Source of the DNA: DASZZY01 sp036260395
Lineage (GTDB): Bacteria; Actinomycetota; UBA4738; CALAEC01
Assembly: GCA_036260395.1 (NCBI GenBank)
Contig: DASZZY010000152.1
Span: 1-14,257 of the forward strand
Direction of reading: 5' to 3'
DNA length: 14,257 nucleotides
Part shown: positions 1 through 5,960 of the stretch, one piece after another
How the letters are laid out: every line of letters begins with the position of its first letter
Position numbering within the stretch: position 1 is the stretch's first letter
Program-made: the position numbers and the translations under genes
The notes under the pieces: generated by a model
What the model saw: only the letters and a program-made list of their open reading frames with translations
What the model was told of the DNA's origin: nothing
The model's database searches: none

Positions 1-63
1 TCGATCAGTGCGAGAACTGAGGAGCGCCGGAGCGAAGCGCTTCCGCTAGACCTGGGTCGTGGA

Positions 64-84
64 CCAGAGGGGACACTACCCAAA
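64..84 (+). repeat. Imperfect 21-bp direct repeat, left copy
   Basis: Bases 64-84 (core CCAGAGGGGACACTA, ending CAAA) match 3970-3990 at 18 of 21 positions in the same orientation. Both copies lie in gene-free, lower-GC DNA and flank the three genes at 316-3750. A pair this similar is not rare by chance across a whole GC-rich window. Its confinement to two short non-coding stretches is what makes it notable. It could be a remnant of mobile-element ends. Confidence 0.4.
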
Positions 85-113
85 CCAGGACTTCCGAGAC
101 GTCATCCGGAAAA

Positions 114-131
114 CTTCACAAGCTCGTGAAG
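114..131. promoter_or_regulatory. 18-bp dyad upstream of HD/LuxR gene
   Basis: CTTCACAAGCTCGTGAAG has 6-bp arms (CTTCAC/GTGAAG) around a central AGCT, so 16 of 18 positions obey two-fold symmetry. It lies about 185 bp upstream of the chosen start of the HD/LuxR regulator. Length and symmetry suit an operator for a dimeric regulator. There is no T-run, so it does not look like a terminator. Which protein binds it, if any, is unknown. Confidence 0.3.
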
Positions 132-302
132 CCTCCCGATCGCCATCTTCGGCAGCCCGCCACCTGAGGCAAGCCATCGAGACGGGAGTCTCCGCCGCGC
201 GAAGGAACACCCATGTCAAGCAGGAGAGCCTCGGACTCTCGCTGGAACCAAGCGGCGCATCCAGTTGGCTCGGGATCGGCAGCCGGAGAACACATGCTCG
301 CG

Positions 303-308
303 TACCCT
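303..308 (+). promoter_or_regulatory. -10 hexamer, leaderless layout, HD/LuxR gene
   Basis: TACCCT fits TAnnnT and ends 7 nt before the GTG at 316, the same spacing seen before several other genes here. There is no Shine-Dalgarno sequence before this GTG and no clear -35 box. The layout favours GTG 316 over the in-frame TTG at 265. Confidence 0.45.
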
Positions 309-315
309 TGGTCGG

Positions 316-1920
316 GTGGCGGACAAGGAACCGCCTACGAGGGAGCCCGTCCGGGCCGCCGAGCTCATCGCTGCCGCGTGCCTGGCCACCGATCTGGGCA
401 TGGGGTTCCCGTTCGAGCATGGCCTCCACGGCACGCTGATGGCCATCACCCTCGCGGACCGGCTCGGGGTCGATCGGGAGACCGAGTCGCAGACCTACTT
501 CGCGTCCCTCCTCATGTACTCGGGATGCACCACCGACGAGGACATCGCCGCCCGGATCTTCGCCGGGCCCAGGAACGAGAACATCACCCCCGTCCAGTTC
601 GGATCGACGACCGAGGCCCTGCGGGGCTTCCTCCGGGCCCTCCCCCCTCCGAACGATCTTCCCCACCGGCGCGCCTACGAGGTCGCCCGGCGCCTGGTCC
701 CCGCGGCGAGGTTCAGGAGGCCCCATTTCGCGGCCCTGTGCGAGGTCGCCGAGATGATGGCCGAGCGCCTCGGCCTGCCGCCCGAGATGTACGGACTGTT
801 CCTCCATCTGACCGAGCGCTGGGACGGGAAGGGGGTGCTGAGGCGGGCGAAGGGAGACGAGATCCCCCTTCCCGTTCGCATCGTGCACGTCGCTCGTGAC
901 GCGGCCTACCAGCGGCTCGTTGGCGGGGACGACCATGCCGTGGAGGTGATCCGCCGGCGGGCCGGACATGCATTCGACCCCGGCATCGCGAGTCGGTTCG
1001 TAGAGGAAGCGCCGGAGATCATGGCCGCGGCCCGGACCACCGGCTCCGCCTGGGAGGCGGTCCTTGCCGTGGAGCCCCGTCCCTGGCGGACCCTCGACGG
1101 GGAGGGGGTGGACCGGGCGCTCGCCGCCATCGGCGACTTCGCCGATCTCGCGTCGCCGCACCTCTCCGGCCACTCGAGGGGGGTCGGTCAGCTGGCGGCC
1201 GCCGCGGCCCGCCTCTCCGGCTTCGGCCCCTCGGACGTGGCCCTGGTGCAGCGGGCCGGGTTCGTCCACGACGTCGGGCGAGTCGCGATCGAGCCGCGGA
1301 CCTGGCAGAAGCCGGAGGCCCTGACCGTCGACGAGTGGGAGCAGGTGCGCCTGCACCCCTACCACACCGAGCGCGTGCTGCTCCGCTCGGGGTTCCTGGC
1401 CTCCCTGGCCGACGTGGCCTGCGCGCACCACGAGCGGCTCGACGGAAGCGGGTACCACCGGAGAGCGTCGGCGACGTCACTCACCCCGGCTGCCCGCCTC
1501 CTCGCCGCCGCCGACGCGTTCCACGCCATGAGTGAGTCGCGCCCACACCGCGGCCGGCGCTCACCGGAGGAGGCGGCGGAGCAGCTCAGCGATGAGGCCC
1601 GGGGCGGGCGTCAGGACCCCGAGATGGCCGCCGCGGTGATCGAGGCGGCCGGCCAGCCCGCGCCTCCGGTGGAGCGCCCTGCCGGACTGACCGAGCGGGA
1701 GGCCGAGGTCGTGGGGCTCGTCGCCCGGGGGCTGCAGACCAAGCAGGTGGCACGGCGGCTCGGGATCTCCATCAAGACCGCCGACCGTCACATCCAGAAC
1801 GCCTACCGGAAGATCGGGGTCTCCACCCGCGCCGCCGCCACCCTGTTCGCCATGGAGCACGGCCTCGTGGCGGGACGGGCCTTCGCCGACCCCCGGGCGG
1901 CGGCACGTTCCCGGCGCTGA
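316..1920 (+). CDS. Tandem HD-domain protein with C-terminal LuxR-type HTH
   Basis: Probable cytoplasmic signalling regulator of 534 aa: two HD-GYP-like domains followed by a DNA-binding domain. The N-terminal copy (about 10-240) is degenerate: it keeps TERWDGKG at 166-173 but lacks the HD pair. The second copy (about 265-430) keeps the expected metal ligands: H286, H318-D319 in HDVGR, H347, H371-H372 in HHERLDGSGYH, and D400. The GYP signature reads GYH, so cyclic-di-GMP hydrolysis is uncertain. A LuxR/GerE helix-turn-helix spans about 458-518, beginning LTEREAEVVGLVARG. I chose GTG 316 because TACCCT lies 7 nt upstream and the family N-terminus begins shortly after; TTG 265 would add 17 residues without an RBS. 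The next gene is a CzcO-like oxidoreductase, with a palindrome in the gap that this protein may bind. The domain calls are firm; the ligand and targets are unknown. Confidence 0.85.
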   Translation: MADKEPPTREPVRAAELIAAACLATDLGMGFPFEHGLHGTLMAITLADRLGVDRETESQTYFASLLMYSGCTTDEDIAARIFAGPRNENITPVQFGSTTEALRGFLRALPPPNDLPHRRAYEVARRLVPAARFRRPHFAALCEVAEMMAERLGLPPEMYGLFLHLTERWDGKGVLRRAKGDEIPLPVRIVHVARDAAYQRLVGGDDHAVEVIRRRAGHAFDPGIASRFVEEAPEIMAAARTTGSAWEAVLAVEPRPWRTLDGEGVDRALAAIGDFADLASPHLSGHSRGVGQLAAAAARLSGFGPSDVALVQRAGFVHDVGRVAIEPRTWQKPEALTVDEWEQVRLHPYHTERVLLRSGFLASLADVACAHHERLDGSGYHRRASATSLTPAARLLAAADAFHAMSESRPHRGRRSPEEAAEQLSDEARGGRQDPEMAAAVIEAAGQPAPPVERPAGLTEREAEVVGLVARGLQTKQVARRLGISIKTADRHIQNAYRKIGVSTRAAATLFAMEHGLVAGRAFADPRAAARSRR

Positions 1921-1965
1921 CTGCACGGCGTTCACCACGCGGGATGCGACCGACCCCTCACGGAG

Positions 1966-1983
1966 ATGGGGAGAACTCCCCAT
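1966..1983. promoter_or_regulatory. 18-bp palindrome upstream of CzcO-like gene
   Basis: ATGGGGAGAACTCCCCAT has perfect 8-bp arms separated by AA. A 2-nt loop is too tight for a good RNA hairpin and no T-run follows, so a DNA operator is more likely. It lies 46 nt after the stop of the LuxR-type regulator and 95 nt before the start of the oxidoreductase. A possible -10 (TACGGT, 2006-2011) would place it at or just upstream of the -35 region, a usual site for an activator. That the neighbouring LuxR protein binds it is inference. Confidence 0.5.
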
Positions 1984-2061
1984 TCCCCGGCGTCCCAGCC
2001 GTCGATACGGTCAACGGGATGGCGACGGTTCACCGGCCCGAGGAGCCGGATGGACCGCCAC

Positions 2062-2070
2062 GGAAGGAGG
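2062..2070 (+). promoter_or_regulatory. Strong ribosome binding site deciding the start at 2079
   Basis: GGAAGGAGG ends 8 nt before ATG 2079. This fixes the start of the oxidoreductase and rules out the upstream in-frame codons from 1944. Confidence 0.8.
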
Positions 2071-2078
2071 CGGCAGCC

Positions 2079-3179
2079 ATGAACGCTCTCCGCACGGAGC
2101 GGACCGATACGCTCGTCATCGGAGGTGGCCAGGCCGGACTCGCGGTCGGGTACCACCTCGTGCGTCAGGGCATCCCGTTCCTGATCGTCGATGCCAACCC
2201 GAGGGTGGGGGACGCCTGGCGCAATCGATGGGACTCGCTGCGGCTGTTCACCCCCAACCGCTTCAACGGGCTCCCCGGCATGCCCTTCCCGGGGCCACGC
2301 TGGGGACTCCCGACCAAGGACGAGTTCGCCGACTACCTCGAGAGCTACGCCGAGCGGTTCGAGCTGCCGGTCCGGACCGGCGTCGAGGTCGAACGACTGA
2401 CGAGGAACGGGGAGCGGTTCGTGGCGACGGCCGGCGACCGGATCTTCGAGGCCGACAACGTGGTGGTGGCCATGTCATCGTGGCAGCGGCCCCGGACTCC
2501 GGATTGGGCGTCCGAGCTCGATCCCAGGATCTTCCAGATCCATGTCGCCGACTACCTGAACCCCGGGCAGCTCCAGGATGGGGACGTCCTCGTGGCAGGC
2601 GCCGGCAACTCCGGGGCCGAGATCGCGATGGATGTGGCGGGGGGCCGCCGGGTGTGGCTGTCGGGGCCGGACACCGGCCAGCTGCCGTTCCGCCCCGAGA
2701 GCCCCGTCGCCCATGTGCTCATGCCGTTCGTCGGTCGGGTGATCTTCCACCGGGTGCTCACGACCAGCACGCCGATCGGGAGGCGGGCCCGTCCCAAGAT
2801 GCTCGCCAAGGGCGACCCCCTCATCCGGGTGAAGAGGAAGGATCTGGCGGCGGCGGGAGTGGAGCGGGTCCCGAGAACCACCGGCGTGGACGAGGGGCTC
2901 CCCCAACTCGAGGACGGCCGCCGTCTCGATGTCGCCAACGTGATCTGGTGCACCGGGTTCCATCCGGGATTCTCCTGGATCGACCTCCCCGTGCTCGGTC
3001 CGGTTGAGCCGAACCATGACCGGGGAATCGTCGACTCCGAGCCCGGCCTCTACTTCGTCGGCCTCAAGTTCCTCTACTCGAAGTCGTCGGAGCAGATCCA
3101 CGGGGTCGGCCGCGACGCGGGCCGTATCGCCGACGCCATCGCCGCCCGGCAGCGGCAACGGGTGAGCGTCCCCCGGTGA
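2079..3179 (+). CDS. CzcO-like FAD/NAD(P)-dependent oxidoreductase
   Basis: Flavoprotein of 366 aa from the CzcO/flavin-monooxygenase-like family, predicted cytosolic. The N-terminal FAD-binding Rossmann motif is VIGGGQAGLA (G15-G-G-x-x-G20). A second GxGxxG, GAGNSG at 174-179, should bind NAD(P)H. WCTGF at about 290-294 is the usual motif near the C-terminal end of the FAD domain, and EPGLYFVGL follows. Between the nucleotide motifs the protein has DPRIFQIHVADY, where classical flavin monooxygenases have FxGxxxHxxx(Y/F), so Baeyer-Villiger or N-hydroxylating activity should not be assumed. ATG 2079 has an excellent RBS. It follows the HD/LuxR regulator in the same direction with a palindrome between, which suggests regulated expression. 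It converges on the exported-protein gene with 16 bp between the stops. The fold is sure; the substrate is unknown. Confidence 0.85.
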   Translation: MNALRTERTDTLVIGGGQAGLAVGYHLVRQGIPFLIVDANPRVGDAWRNRWDSLRLFTPNRFNGLPGMPFPGPRWGLPTKDEFADYLESYAERFELPVRTGVEVERLTRNGERFVATAGDRIFEADNVVVAMSSWQRPRTPDWASELDPRIFQIHVADYLNPGQLQDGDVLVAGAGNSGAEIAMDVAGGRRVWLSGPDTGQLPFRPESPVAHVLMPFVGRVIFHRVLTTSTPIGRRARPKMLAKGDPLIRVKRKDLAAAGVERVPRTTGVDEGLPQLEDGRRLDVANVIWCTGFHPGFSWIDLPVLGPVEPNHDRGIVDSEPGLYFVGLKFLYSKSSEQIHGVGRDAGRIADAIAARQRQRVSVPR

Positions 3180-3195
3180 AGGCCTCTGGCGATCC

Positions 3196-3750
3196 TCAGT
3201 TGCGGAGGGTCGTGAGCGTTGCCCGAAGCGACACCGTGAAGGTGTCGTCCGTGCAATCCCCCTCCTCCGACAGCTCCCCAAAGTCCTCCTCGTGGGCACG
3301 CGCAGTCAACGTGATCAGTTGATCCGTTTCGGGGGCAGGCAGAACCGTATCGCCGATCCTGTCGCCACCATCGCCCCTTCGTGCCAACTGGAACATGTCA
3401 TAGATGCCGAAGTTCCAGCCGGGGTCGGGGGACTGGCCTTCTAGGACGACGGACAGGTCACATGTCGCTTCGCCTTGCGGAACTCCCGTGATGTCGGCAA
3501 AGGCGCTCACGAGCAGGACCTCGCCCGCCTTCTGCGTGTACGTCTCGGTGCTGAGCGGTATCTCGGCTGCCCCATCGTCCGGATCCACAGACGTGACCGG
3601 GCCGCCGGTGATCGTGAGATGTGTAACCTCATCCTTGTTGAGCTTGTCCTTCGCGATCGCCCCTCCGCTGAGCGCGAGCACCAAGGCCAAGATGGCGATG
3701 ACCGTTGAAGGAGACGGCGTCCGGAGATGCGATAGAAACCTGTTGCTCAT
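3196..3750 (-). CDS. Small exported protein of unknown function
   Basis: I do not recognise a functional family. The 184-aa product begins with a basic segment and a hydrophobic core (about 16-33) ending AIA-K, so signal peptidase cleavage after A33 is likely. LRTPSPSTVIA before the core resembles N-termini of many exported proteins from Thermoleophilia and related actinobacteria. The mature part (about 150 aa) is acidic, predicted rich in beta strands, and has two cysteines (ATCDLS and EGDCTDD) that could form a disulfide. I chose ATG 3750 because the signal segment begins there and the promoter at 3825-3855 would put the upstream ATG 3822 at the transcription start. AAAGGGGGG upstream is a poor RBS. 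The gene has lower GC than its neighbours (35 of 60 bases in 3301-3360, against 52 of 60 in 8881-8940), which hints at transfer. Confidence 0.7.
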   Translation of the reverse strand: MSNRFLSHLRTPSPSTVIAILALVLALSGGAIAKDKLNKDEVTHLTITGGPVTSVDPDDGAAEIPLSTETYTQKAGEVLLVSAFADITGVPQGEATCDLSVVLEGQSPDPGWNFGIYDMFQLARRGDGGDRIGDTVLPAPETDQLITLTARAHEEDFGELSEEGDCTDDTFTVSLRATLTTLRN

Positions 3751-3824
3751 GATGCCCCCCTTTCCCCGAGAGGGCCGCACAACAGCCGCCACCACCGCAC
3801 GGTCCCTCATTTCTACAAGCAAAG

Positions 3825-3855
3825 TAAGTAGGGCACACTACTCCAGGGGTGTCAA
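3825..3855 (-). promoter_or_regulatory. Promoter of exported-protein gene with internal dyad
   Basis: Reading the minus strand, a perfect TTGACA (3855-3850) is followed after 19 nt by TACTTA (3830-3825); TACTTT (3826-3821) is an alternative -10. The spacing is longer than the usual 17. A dyad AGTAG-N6-CTACT (3827-3842) covers the spacer and the -10, so a repressor could block this promoter. The mRNA leader would be about 65-70 nt. Confidence 0.45.
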
Positions 3856-3969
3856 GGGCGACCCCCTCCCGTCTCCGTGCTAATGAGTTTCGCGGGCCCT
3901 ACTTCAAGACATGACCGACAACGATTTCGCCGCCGAGAAAGTGGTTTTTTGCAAAACCCAGCCTGCAGG

Positions 3970-3990
3970 CCAGAGGGGAGACTATTCAAA
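3970..3990 (+). repeat. Imperfect 21-bp direct repeat, right copy
   Basis: Partner of 64-84, same orientation, 18 of 21 identical; the mismatches fall at 3980, 3985 and 3986. It lies about 95 bp from the 3' end of tRNA-Ala, a common integration spot for mobile DNA. No integrase or transposase is visible. Confidence 0.4.
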
Positions 3991-4054
3991 AGGGTAAGCA
4001 ACGACCCACGCGCCGCCGGGTCGGCGGACGGCCAAAACTACGGCCCACCTGCTG

Positions 4055-4074
4055 AAATGGCTTGCGAAAGCCAC
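4055..4074 (-). terminator. Probable terminator of tRNA-Ala
   Basis: On the minus strand, TGGCTT-TCGC-AAGCCA forms a 6-bp stem with a 4-nt loop (4073-4058), followed by TTT. It starts 10 nt after the encoded CCA of the tRNA. The T-run is short, so this is a moderate call. Confidence 0.5.
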
Positions 4075-4082
4075 CGGATCGC

Positions 4083-4157
4083 TGGTGGAGGTGAGGGGAG
4101 TTGAACCCCTGACCTCTGCCGTGCGAAGGCAGCGCTCTACCACTGAGCTACACCCCC
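4083..4157 (-). tRNA. tRNA-Ala (anticodon CGC)
   Basis: A complete 75-nt cloverleaf can be folded by eye. The acceptor stem GGGGGTG pairs with CACCTCC and contains G3-U70, the identity element of alanine tRNA. The D arm is GCTC-AGTGGTA-GAGC. The anticodon stem CTGCC/GGCAG encloses TTCGCAC, giving anticodon CGC (4123-4125). The T arm is AGGGG-TTCAACT-CCCCT, the discriminator is A, and CCA is encoded (4083-4085). It reads GCG codons, which suits a high-GC genome. Its 5' end is 20 nt after the stop of the translin-family gene, so readthrough from that gene is likely, and it may also have its own promoter. Confidence 0.97.
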
Positions 4158-4167
4158 GAGCCAATCA

Positions 4168-4173
4168 AGAGTA
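4168..4173 (-). promoter_or_regulatory. Possible -10 of tRNA-Ala
   Basis: TACTCT (TAnnnT, minus strand) ends 10 nt before the mature tRNA 5' end, which would allow a leader of about 3 nt. It lies immediately after the translin-family stop codon (4178-4180). The -35 position (CCTGCG at 17-nt spacing) is poor. Confidence 0.35.
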
Positions 4174-4177
4174 GCAG

Positions 4178-4813
4178 TTACCGCTCGCGGCGCAGGTCCT
4201 CGGCGTGGCGCTCCAGGGCGTCGCGGAGGCTGCGCTGGACGATCGACACCGACAGGTCGCCCCGGGTCCGCTCGATGAGCCCGCGGGCCACGTCGGTTGC
4301 CCGCCGGAGGTTCCCGGTGATGGCGTCCGGATAGTCGATCGTCACGAGCACGTAGTACATCTCCTCCATGGCCCGGAGGACCTCCTCGCTGCGCTCGACC
4401 TGGCCGTGTCGGAGGAGGTCCAGGACGGCCCGCCGGCCCTCGCCGACGGCCTCCGCCATCCCGTTCAGGTAGGCGGCCGCCGATACACCCAACTCGTCGG
4501 GCGGGGGCAGGTCCTTCCCGGTGATGATGGCCTCCGTCACGCGGGCCTCCGCGTACTCCTTCTGGGCGTCGTGGAGGAAGCCCGCGAACCGGACGTCGGG
4601 GTGGTCCTTCACCGCGCCCTCGCCTGCCGCCAGCGCCTCGGCGGCCTCGTCCATCAGCCGGTGGGCCTCGTCCAGCTCTCCCCGGTGGATCGCCCGGATG
4701 GCGTTCGCGGAGCGGCGGATGGCCCCCCGGGCCGCGGCCAGGGCGGCCTCCCGGGCGGCCATCTTGGCCTCGAACTCCCGCTGGAGGTCGGCGGACAGGG
4801 GCTGGAGGTCCAC
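4178..4813 (-). CDS. Translin-family RNA-binding protein / putative RNase
   Basis: All-helical 211-aa protein matching the archaeal/bacterial translin family (COG2178 type); translins are usually about 200-230 aa. Eukaryotic translin and TRAX form C3PO, an RNA-binding octamer in which acidic residues of TRAX cleave RNA. Here HDAQKEYAEA (81-90), with E86 and E89, corresponds to the EYxEA element carrying TRAX catalytic acids, and DYPDA (160-164) is a second conserved acidic site. RRSANAIRAIHRG (33-45) and DVARGLIERTRGD (174-186) are typical family helices. I chose GTG 4813 because the family N-terminus starts there and GACAAT ends 7 nt upstream. It follows the DUF983 gene by 44 nt and precedes tRNA-Ala by 20 nt. 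Family membership is recalled from motifs; nuclease activity is inference. Confidence 0.8.
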   Translation of the reverse strand: MDLQPLSADLQREFEAKMAAREAALAAARGAIRRSANAIRAIHRGELDEAHRLMDEAAEALAAGEGAVKDHPDVRFAGFLHDAQKEYAEARVTEAIITGKDLPPPDELGVSAAAYLNGMAEAVGEGRRAVLDLLRHGQVERSEEVLRAMEEMYYVLVTIDYPDAITGNLRRATDVARGLIERTRGDLSVSIVQRSLRDALERHAEDLRRER

Positions 4814-4820
4814 GGCGAGG

Positions 4821-4850
4821 ATTGTCCCAAGCGGCCCGGGGCCCGTCCAA
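4821..4850 (-). promoter_or_regulatory. Promoter of translin-family gene, leaderless layout
   Basis: On the minus strand TTGGAC (4850-4845), an 18-nt spacer and GACAAT (4826-4821) lie in the gap after DUF983. GACAAT ends 7 nt before GTG 4813, so the transcript would begin at or next to the start codon. The -10 matches TATAAT at 4 of 6 positions and lacks the leading T. Confidence 0.4.
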
Positions 4851-4857
4851 TCGGCGG

Positions 4858-5325
4858 CTATGGCGAGCGGCGGAGCGTGCGGTGATCGGTGATGCCCCTG
4901 CCCGCGCCGCCGTTCCCGGCGACCGCGTGGTCCTGTCGGTCCATGCGGTGGAGCAGGACGTCCAGGGCCATCCAGATGGTCTTCGAGTACGGATAGAACA
5001 CGATGGGGACGACGGCGTTCACGCCCACCGCCACGATCGTCAGGAGCCCCCACGGCACGTCGGGCCACGTCAGCGCGATGCCCCCGACCAGCACCACCAG
5101 GAACGCCAGCTCGGCCACGGCGATGTTGACGATCATCGCCCCGACCCAGTAGCCCTCCTCCCGCTCGAACCGGAGGCCGCAGCCGGGACACCGCTCCACC
5201 ATCTGCGTCCACCGGCGGAACAGGCTCCCGTGGCCGCACCGCGGGCACCGCTTCAGCAGGCCCCGCCCGAACGCCCGACCGGCCAGCCCCCACCCTCCAC
5301 GGGGCCGGGAGGGGGCGAGGCGCAT
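4858..5325 (-). CDS. DUF983 zinc-ribbon membrane protein
   Basis: A 155-aa protein of the DUF983 family (COG5349), function unknown. Two CxxC knuckles, C27-x-x-C30 and C46-x-x-C49 (CPRCGHG and CPGCGLRF), should form a cytoplasmic zinc ribbon. The family motif FEREEGYWVGAM follows, then two membrane segments at about 62-85 and 90-112. After the second comes FYPYSKTIWMALD, also typical. The C-terminal tail is short and basic. ATG 5325 is preceded by TACACT at 6 nt and no RBS, which fits leaderless expression. It lies 40 nt after the GlpR-like gene and 44 nt before the translin-family gene. A link with either is not known. Confidence 0.85.
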   Translation of the reverse strand: MRLAPSRPRGGWGLAGRAFGRGLLKRCPRCGHGSLFRRWTQMVERCPGCGLRFEREEGYWVGAMIVNIAVAELAFLVVLVGGIALTWPDVPWGLLTIVAVGVNAVVPIVFYPYSKTIWMALDVLLHRMDRQDHAVAGNGGAGRGITDHRTLRRSP

Positions 5326-5331
5326 GCGGCC

Positions 5332-5337
5332 AGTGTA
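5332..5337 (-). promoter_or_regulatory. -10 hexamer, leaderless layout, DUF983 gene
   Basis: On the minus strand TACACT ends 6 nt before ATG 5325. No Shine-Dalgarno sequence is present. The -35 region is weak (TCCTTC at 17-nt spacing). Confidence 0.5.
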
Positions 5338-5365
5338 GGGGAGGGCTCGAGATCGAAGGAGCCGG

Positions 5366-5839
5366 CTACCGACCCACGCCGACGAGCGGGCGGTCCTCGT
5401 CCCGACGCTCCGGGATGACCACCACCGAGGGCCTGGACGGCGGGGCGTGGGCGGCGTGCGCCACGGGACGGCTGGCGACCATCCGCAGGACCAGCCCCAC
5501 GTAGGCCAGCAACAGCAGGGCCAGCACGCCGGTGAGGTACAGCATCGCCCGCAGCGGGGGGAACAGGCCGATCAGGGCGGTGAGGCCGATGGCCTCGAGC
5601 ATCACCACGAAGACGCGCCGACGCCGCTCGCGGGCCCGCATCCGGGCGCGCTCCTGCGGCCCCAGGAACCTGGCGCCTTTCTTCGGGGCCAGGACCCAGC
5701 GGCCCGGCTGGTTCGTGTCGCTACGCAGCTCCATGTTCTGCCTCAGGTCCGGGAAGGTCTTGGGCGTTCCTCGTCGTGGTGCGGGCACGAAGACCGCGGC
5801 CCACATGATGCACAAGATGGCCAGCCAAAGCCAATCCAC
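5366..5839 (-). CDS. GlpR/SepX-like three-helix membrane protein
   Basis: A 157-aa membrane protein with an N-terminal helix (about 3-19, WLWLAILCIMWAAVFVP), a cytoplasmic loop of about 55 residues ending in a very basic stretch (RARERRRR, 68-75), then two adjacent helices (about 76-92 and 97-119) and a proline-rich, charged tail. This topology, and the position right after a MoeA-like gene downstream of galU, match actinobacterial GlpR, the membrane receptor of the gephyrin-like division protein Glp in Corynebacterium, and SepX of Streptomyces. It is short for that group. Sequence identity cannot be tested here, so the family call rests on topology and synteny. GTG 5839 has a modest RBS (AGGGGA, 6 nt spacing) and encodes the expected N-terminal helix. 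It has its own promoter at 5899-5927. Confidence 0.6.
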   Translation of the reverse strand: MDWLWLAILCIMWAAVFVPAPRRGTPKTFPDLRQNMELRSDTNQPGRWVLAPKKGARFLGPQERARMRARERRRRVFVVMLEAIGLTALIGLFPPLRAMLYLTGVLALLLLAYVGLVLRMVASRPVAHAAHAPPSRPSVVVIPERRDEDRPLVGVGR

Positions 5840-5871
5840 GTCCCGTCCCCTGAAGGGCGGCTCCCCCGCTC

Positions 5872-5889
5872 CCCACCCAACATGGTGGG
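5872..5889 (-). other. Hairpin at the 5' end of the glpR-like leader
   Basis: CCCACC and GGTGGG (minus strand 5889-5872) can pair around a 6-nt loop. If transcription starts near 5892, this hairpin is the very 5' end of a leader of about 53 nt. It has no T-run on either strand, so it is probably not a terminator; it may protect the mRNA. Confidence 0.3.
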
Positions 5890-5898
5890 ATTACAAGG

Positions 5899-5927
5899 AT
5901 GTTATTCGCGAAGATATAGTGGTTCAA
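5899..5927 (-). promoter_or_regulatory. Promoter of glpR-like gene
   Basis: On the minus strand TTGAAC (5927-5922), exactly 17 nt, then TAACAT (5904-5899): the best spaced sigma-70-type pair in the window. The spacer contains a self-complementary TTCGCGAA (5905-5912), a possible operator. The patch is AT-rich against its surroundings. It lies between the MoeA-like stop and the glpR-like start, so the latter can be expressed apart from galU and the MoeA-like gene. Confidence 0.6.
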
Positions 5928-5960
5928 GCACATCGAGGATCTTCCGGGGAACCGCGCGGC

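Larger units (their letters stand above)
1..302. other. Gene-free left edge
   Basis: I see no convincing gene between the window edge and the promoter of the HD/LuxR regulator. A reading frame from base 2 ends with TAG at 47-49 (last residues RSVRELRSAGAKRFR) and could be the tail of an upstream plus-strand gene, but 15 residues are too few to judge. The stretch holds an 8-bp palindrome AAGCGCTT (35-42), one copy of an imperfect direct repeat (64-84) and an 18-bp dyad (114-131). It is visibly less GC-rich than the genes to its right. The longer frame starting with GTG at 59 gives an arginine/serine-rich product with no family features and overlaps the real gene, so I do not call it. Confidence 0.5.
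3751..4054. other. Gene-free lower-GC stretch before tRNA-Ala terminator
   Basis: No supportable gene. The plus-strand frame from about 3877 runs into the tRNA and has no family features. The stretch holds the leader and promoter of the exported-protein gene, an inverted repeat GGTTTT-TTGC-AAAACC (3943-3958), the right copy of a direct repeat (3970-3990) and a GC hairpin CCGCCG-GGT-CGGCGG (4013-4027) without a T-run. It may be the scar of a past insertion next to the tRNA 3' end; I cannot show that here. Confidence 0.45.

Noticed and set aside
64..90. Insertion-sequence end at the left edge
   Set aside because: The GGGGACACTA stretch looks like some IS ends, but I find no inverted partner, no target duplication and no transposase in the window.
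59..439. Plus-strand 126-codon frame at the left edge
   Set aside because: It overlaps the HD/LuxR gene out of frame, its product is arginine/serine-rich with no family motif, and it has no RBS.
76..1458. 460-codon minus-strand frame opposite the HD/LuxR gene
   Set aside because: It is an antisense shadow of a GC-rich gene: no family motifs, while the plus strand encodes recognisable HD and HTH domains.
4083..4100. Duplicate of the tRNA-Ala 3' end marking an island border (attR)
   Set aside because: I looked for another copy of the tRNA 3' end across the window and found none.
3877..4104. Small plus-strand gene before the tRNA
   Set aside because: It runs into the tRNA gene on the other strand, has no recognisable domain and codon use unlike the neighbours.
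4178..5293. Long 371-codon minus-strand frame joined to the translin-family gene
   Set aside because: Its first 160 codons overlap the DUF983 gene in another frame and give only low-complexity R/G/P sequence; the real gene begins at GTG 4813.
5915..5940. Second tRNA, from a T-arm-like GTGGTTCAAGCAC
   Set aside because: No acceptor, D or anticodon stems can be built around it; it is better explained by the promoter on the minus strand.
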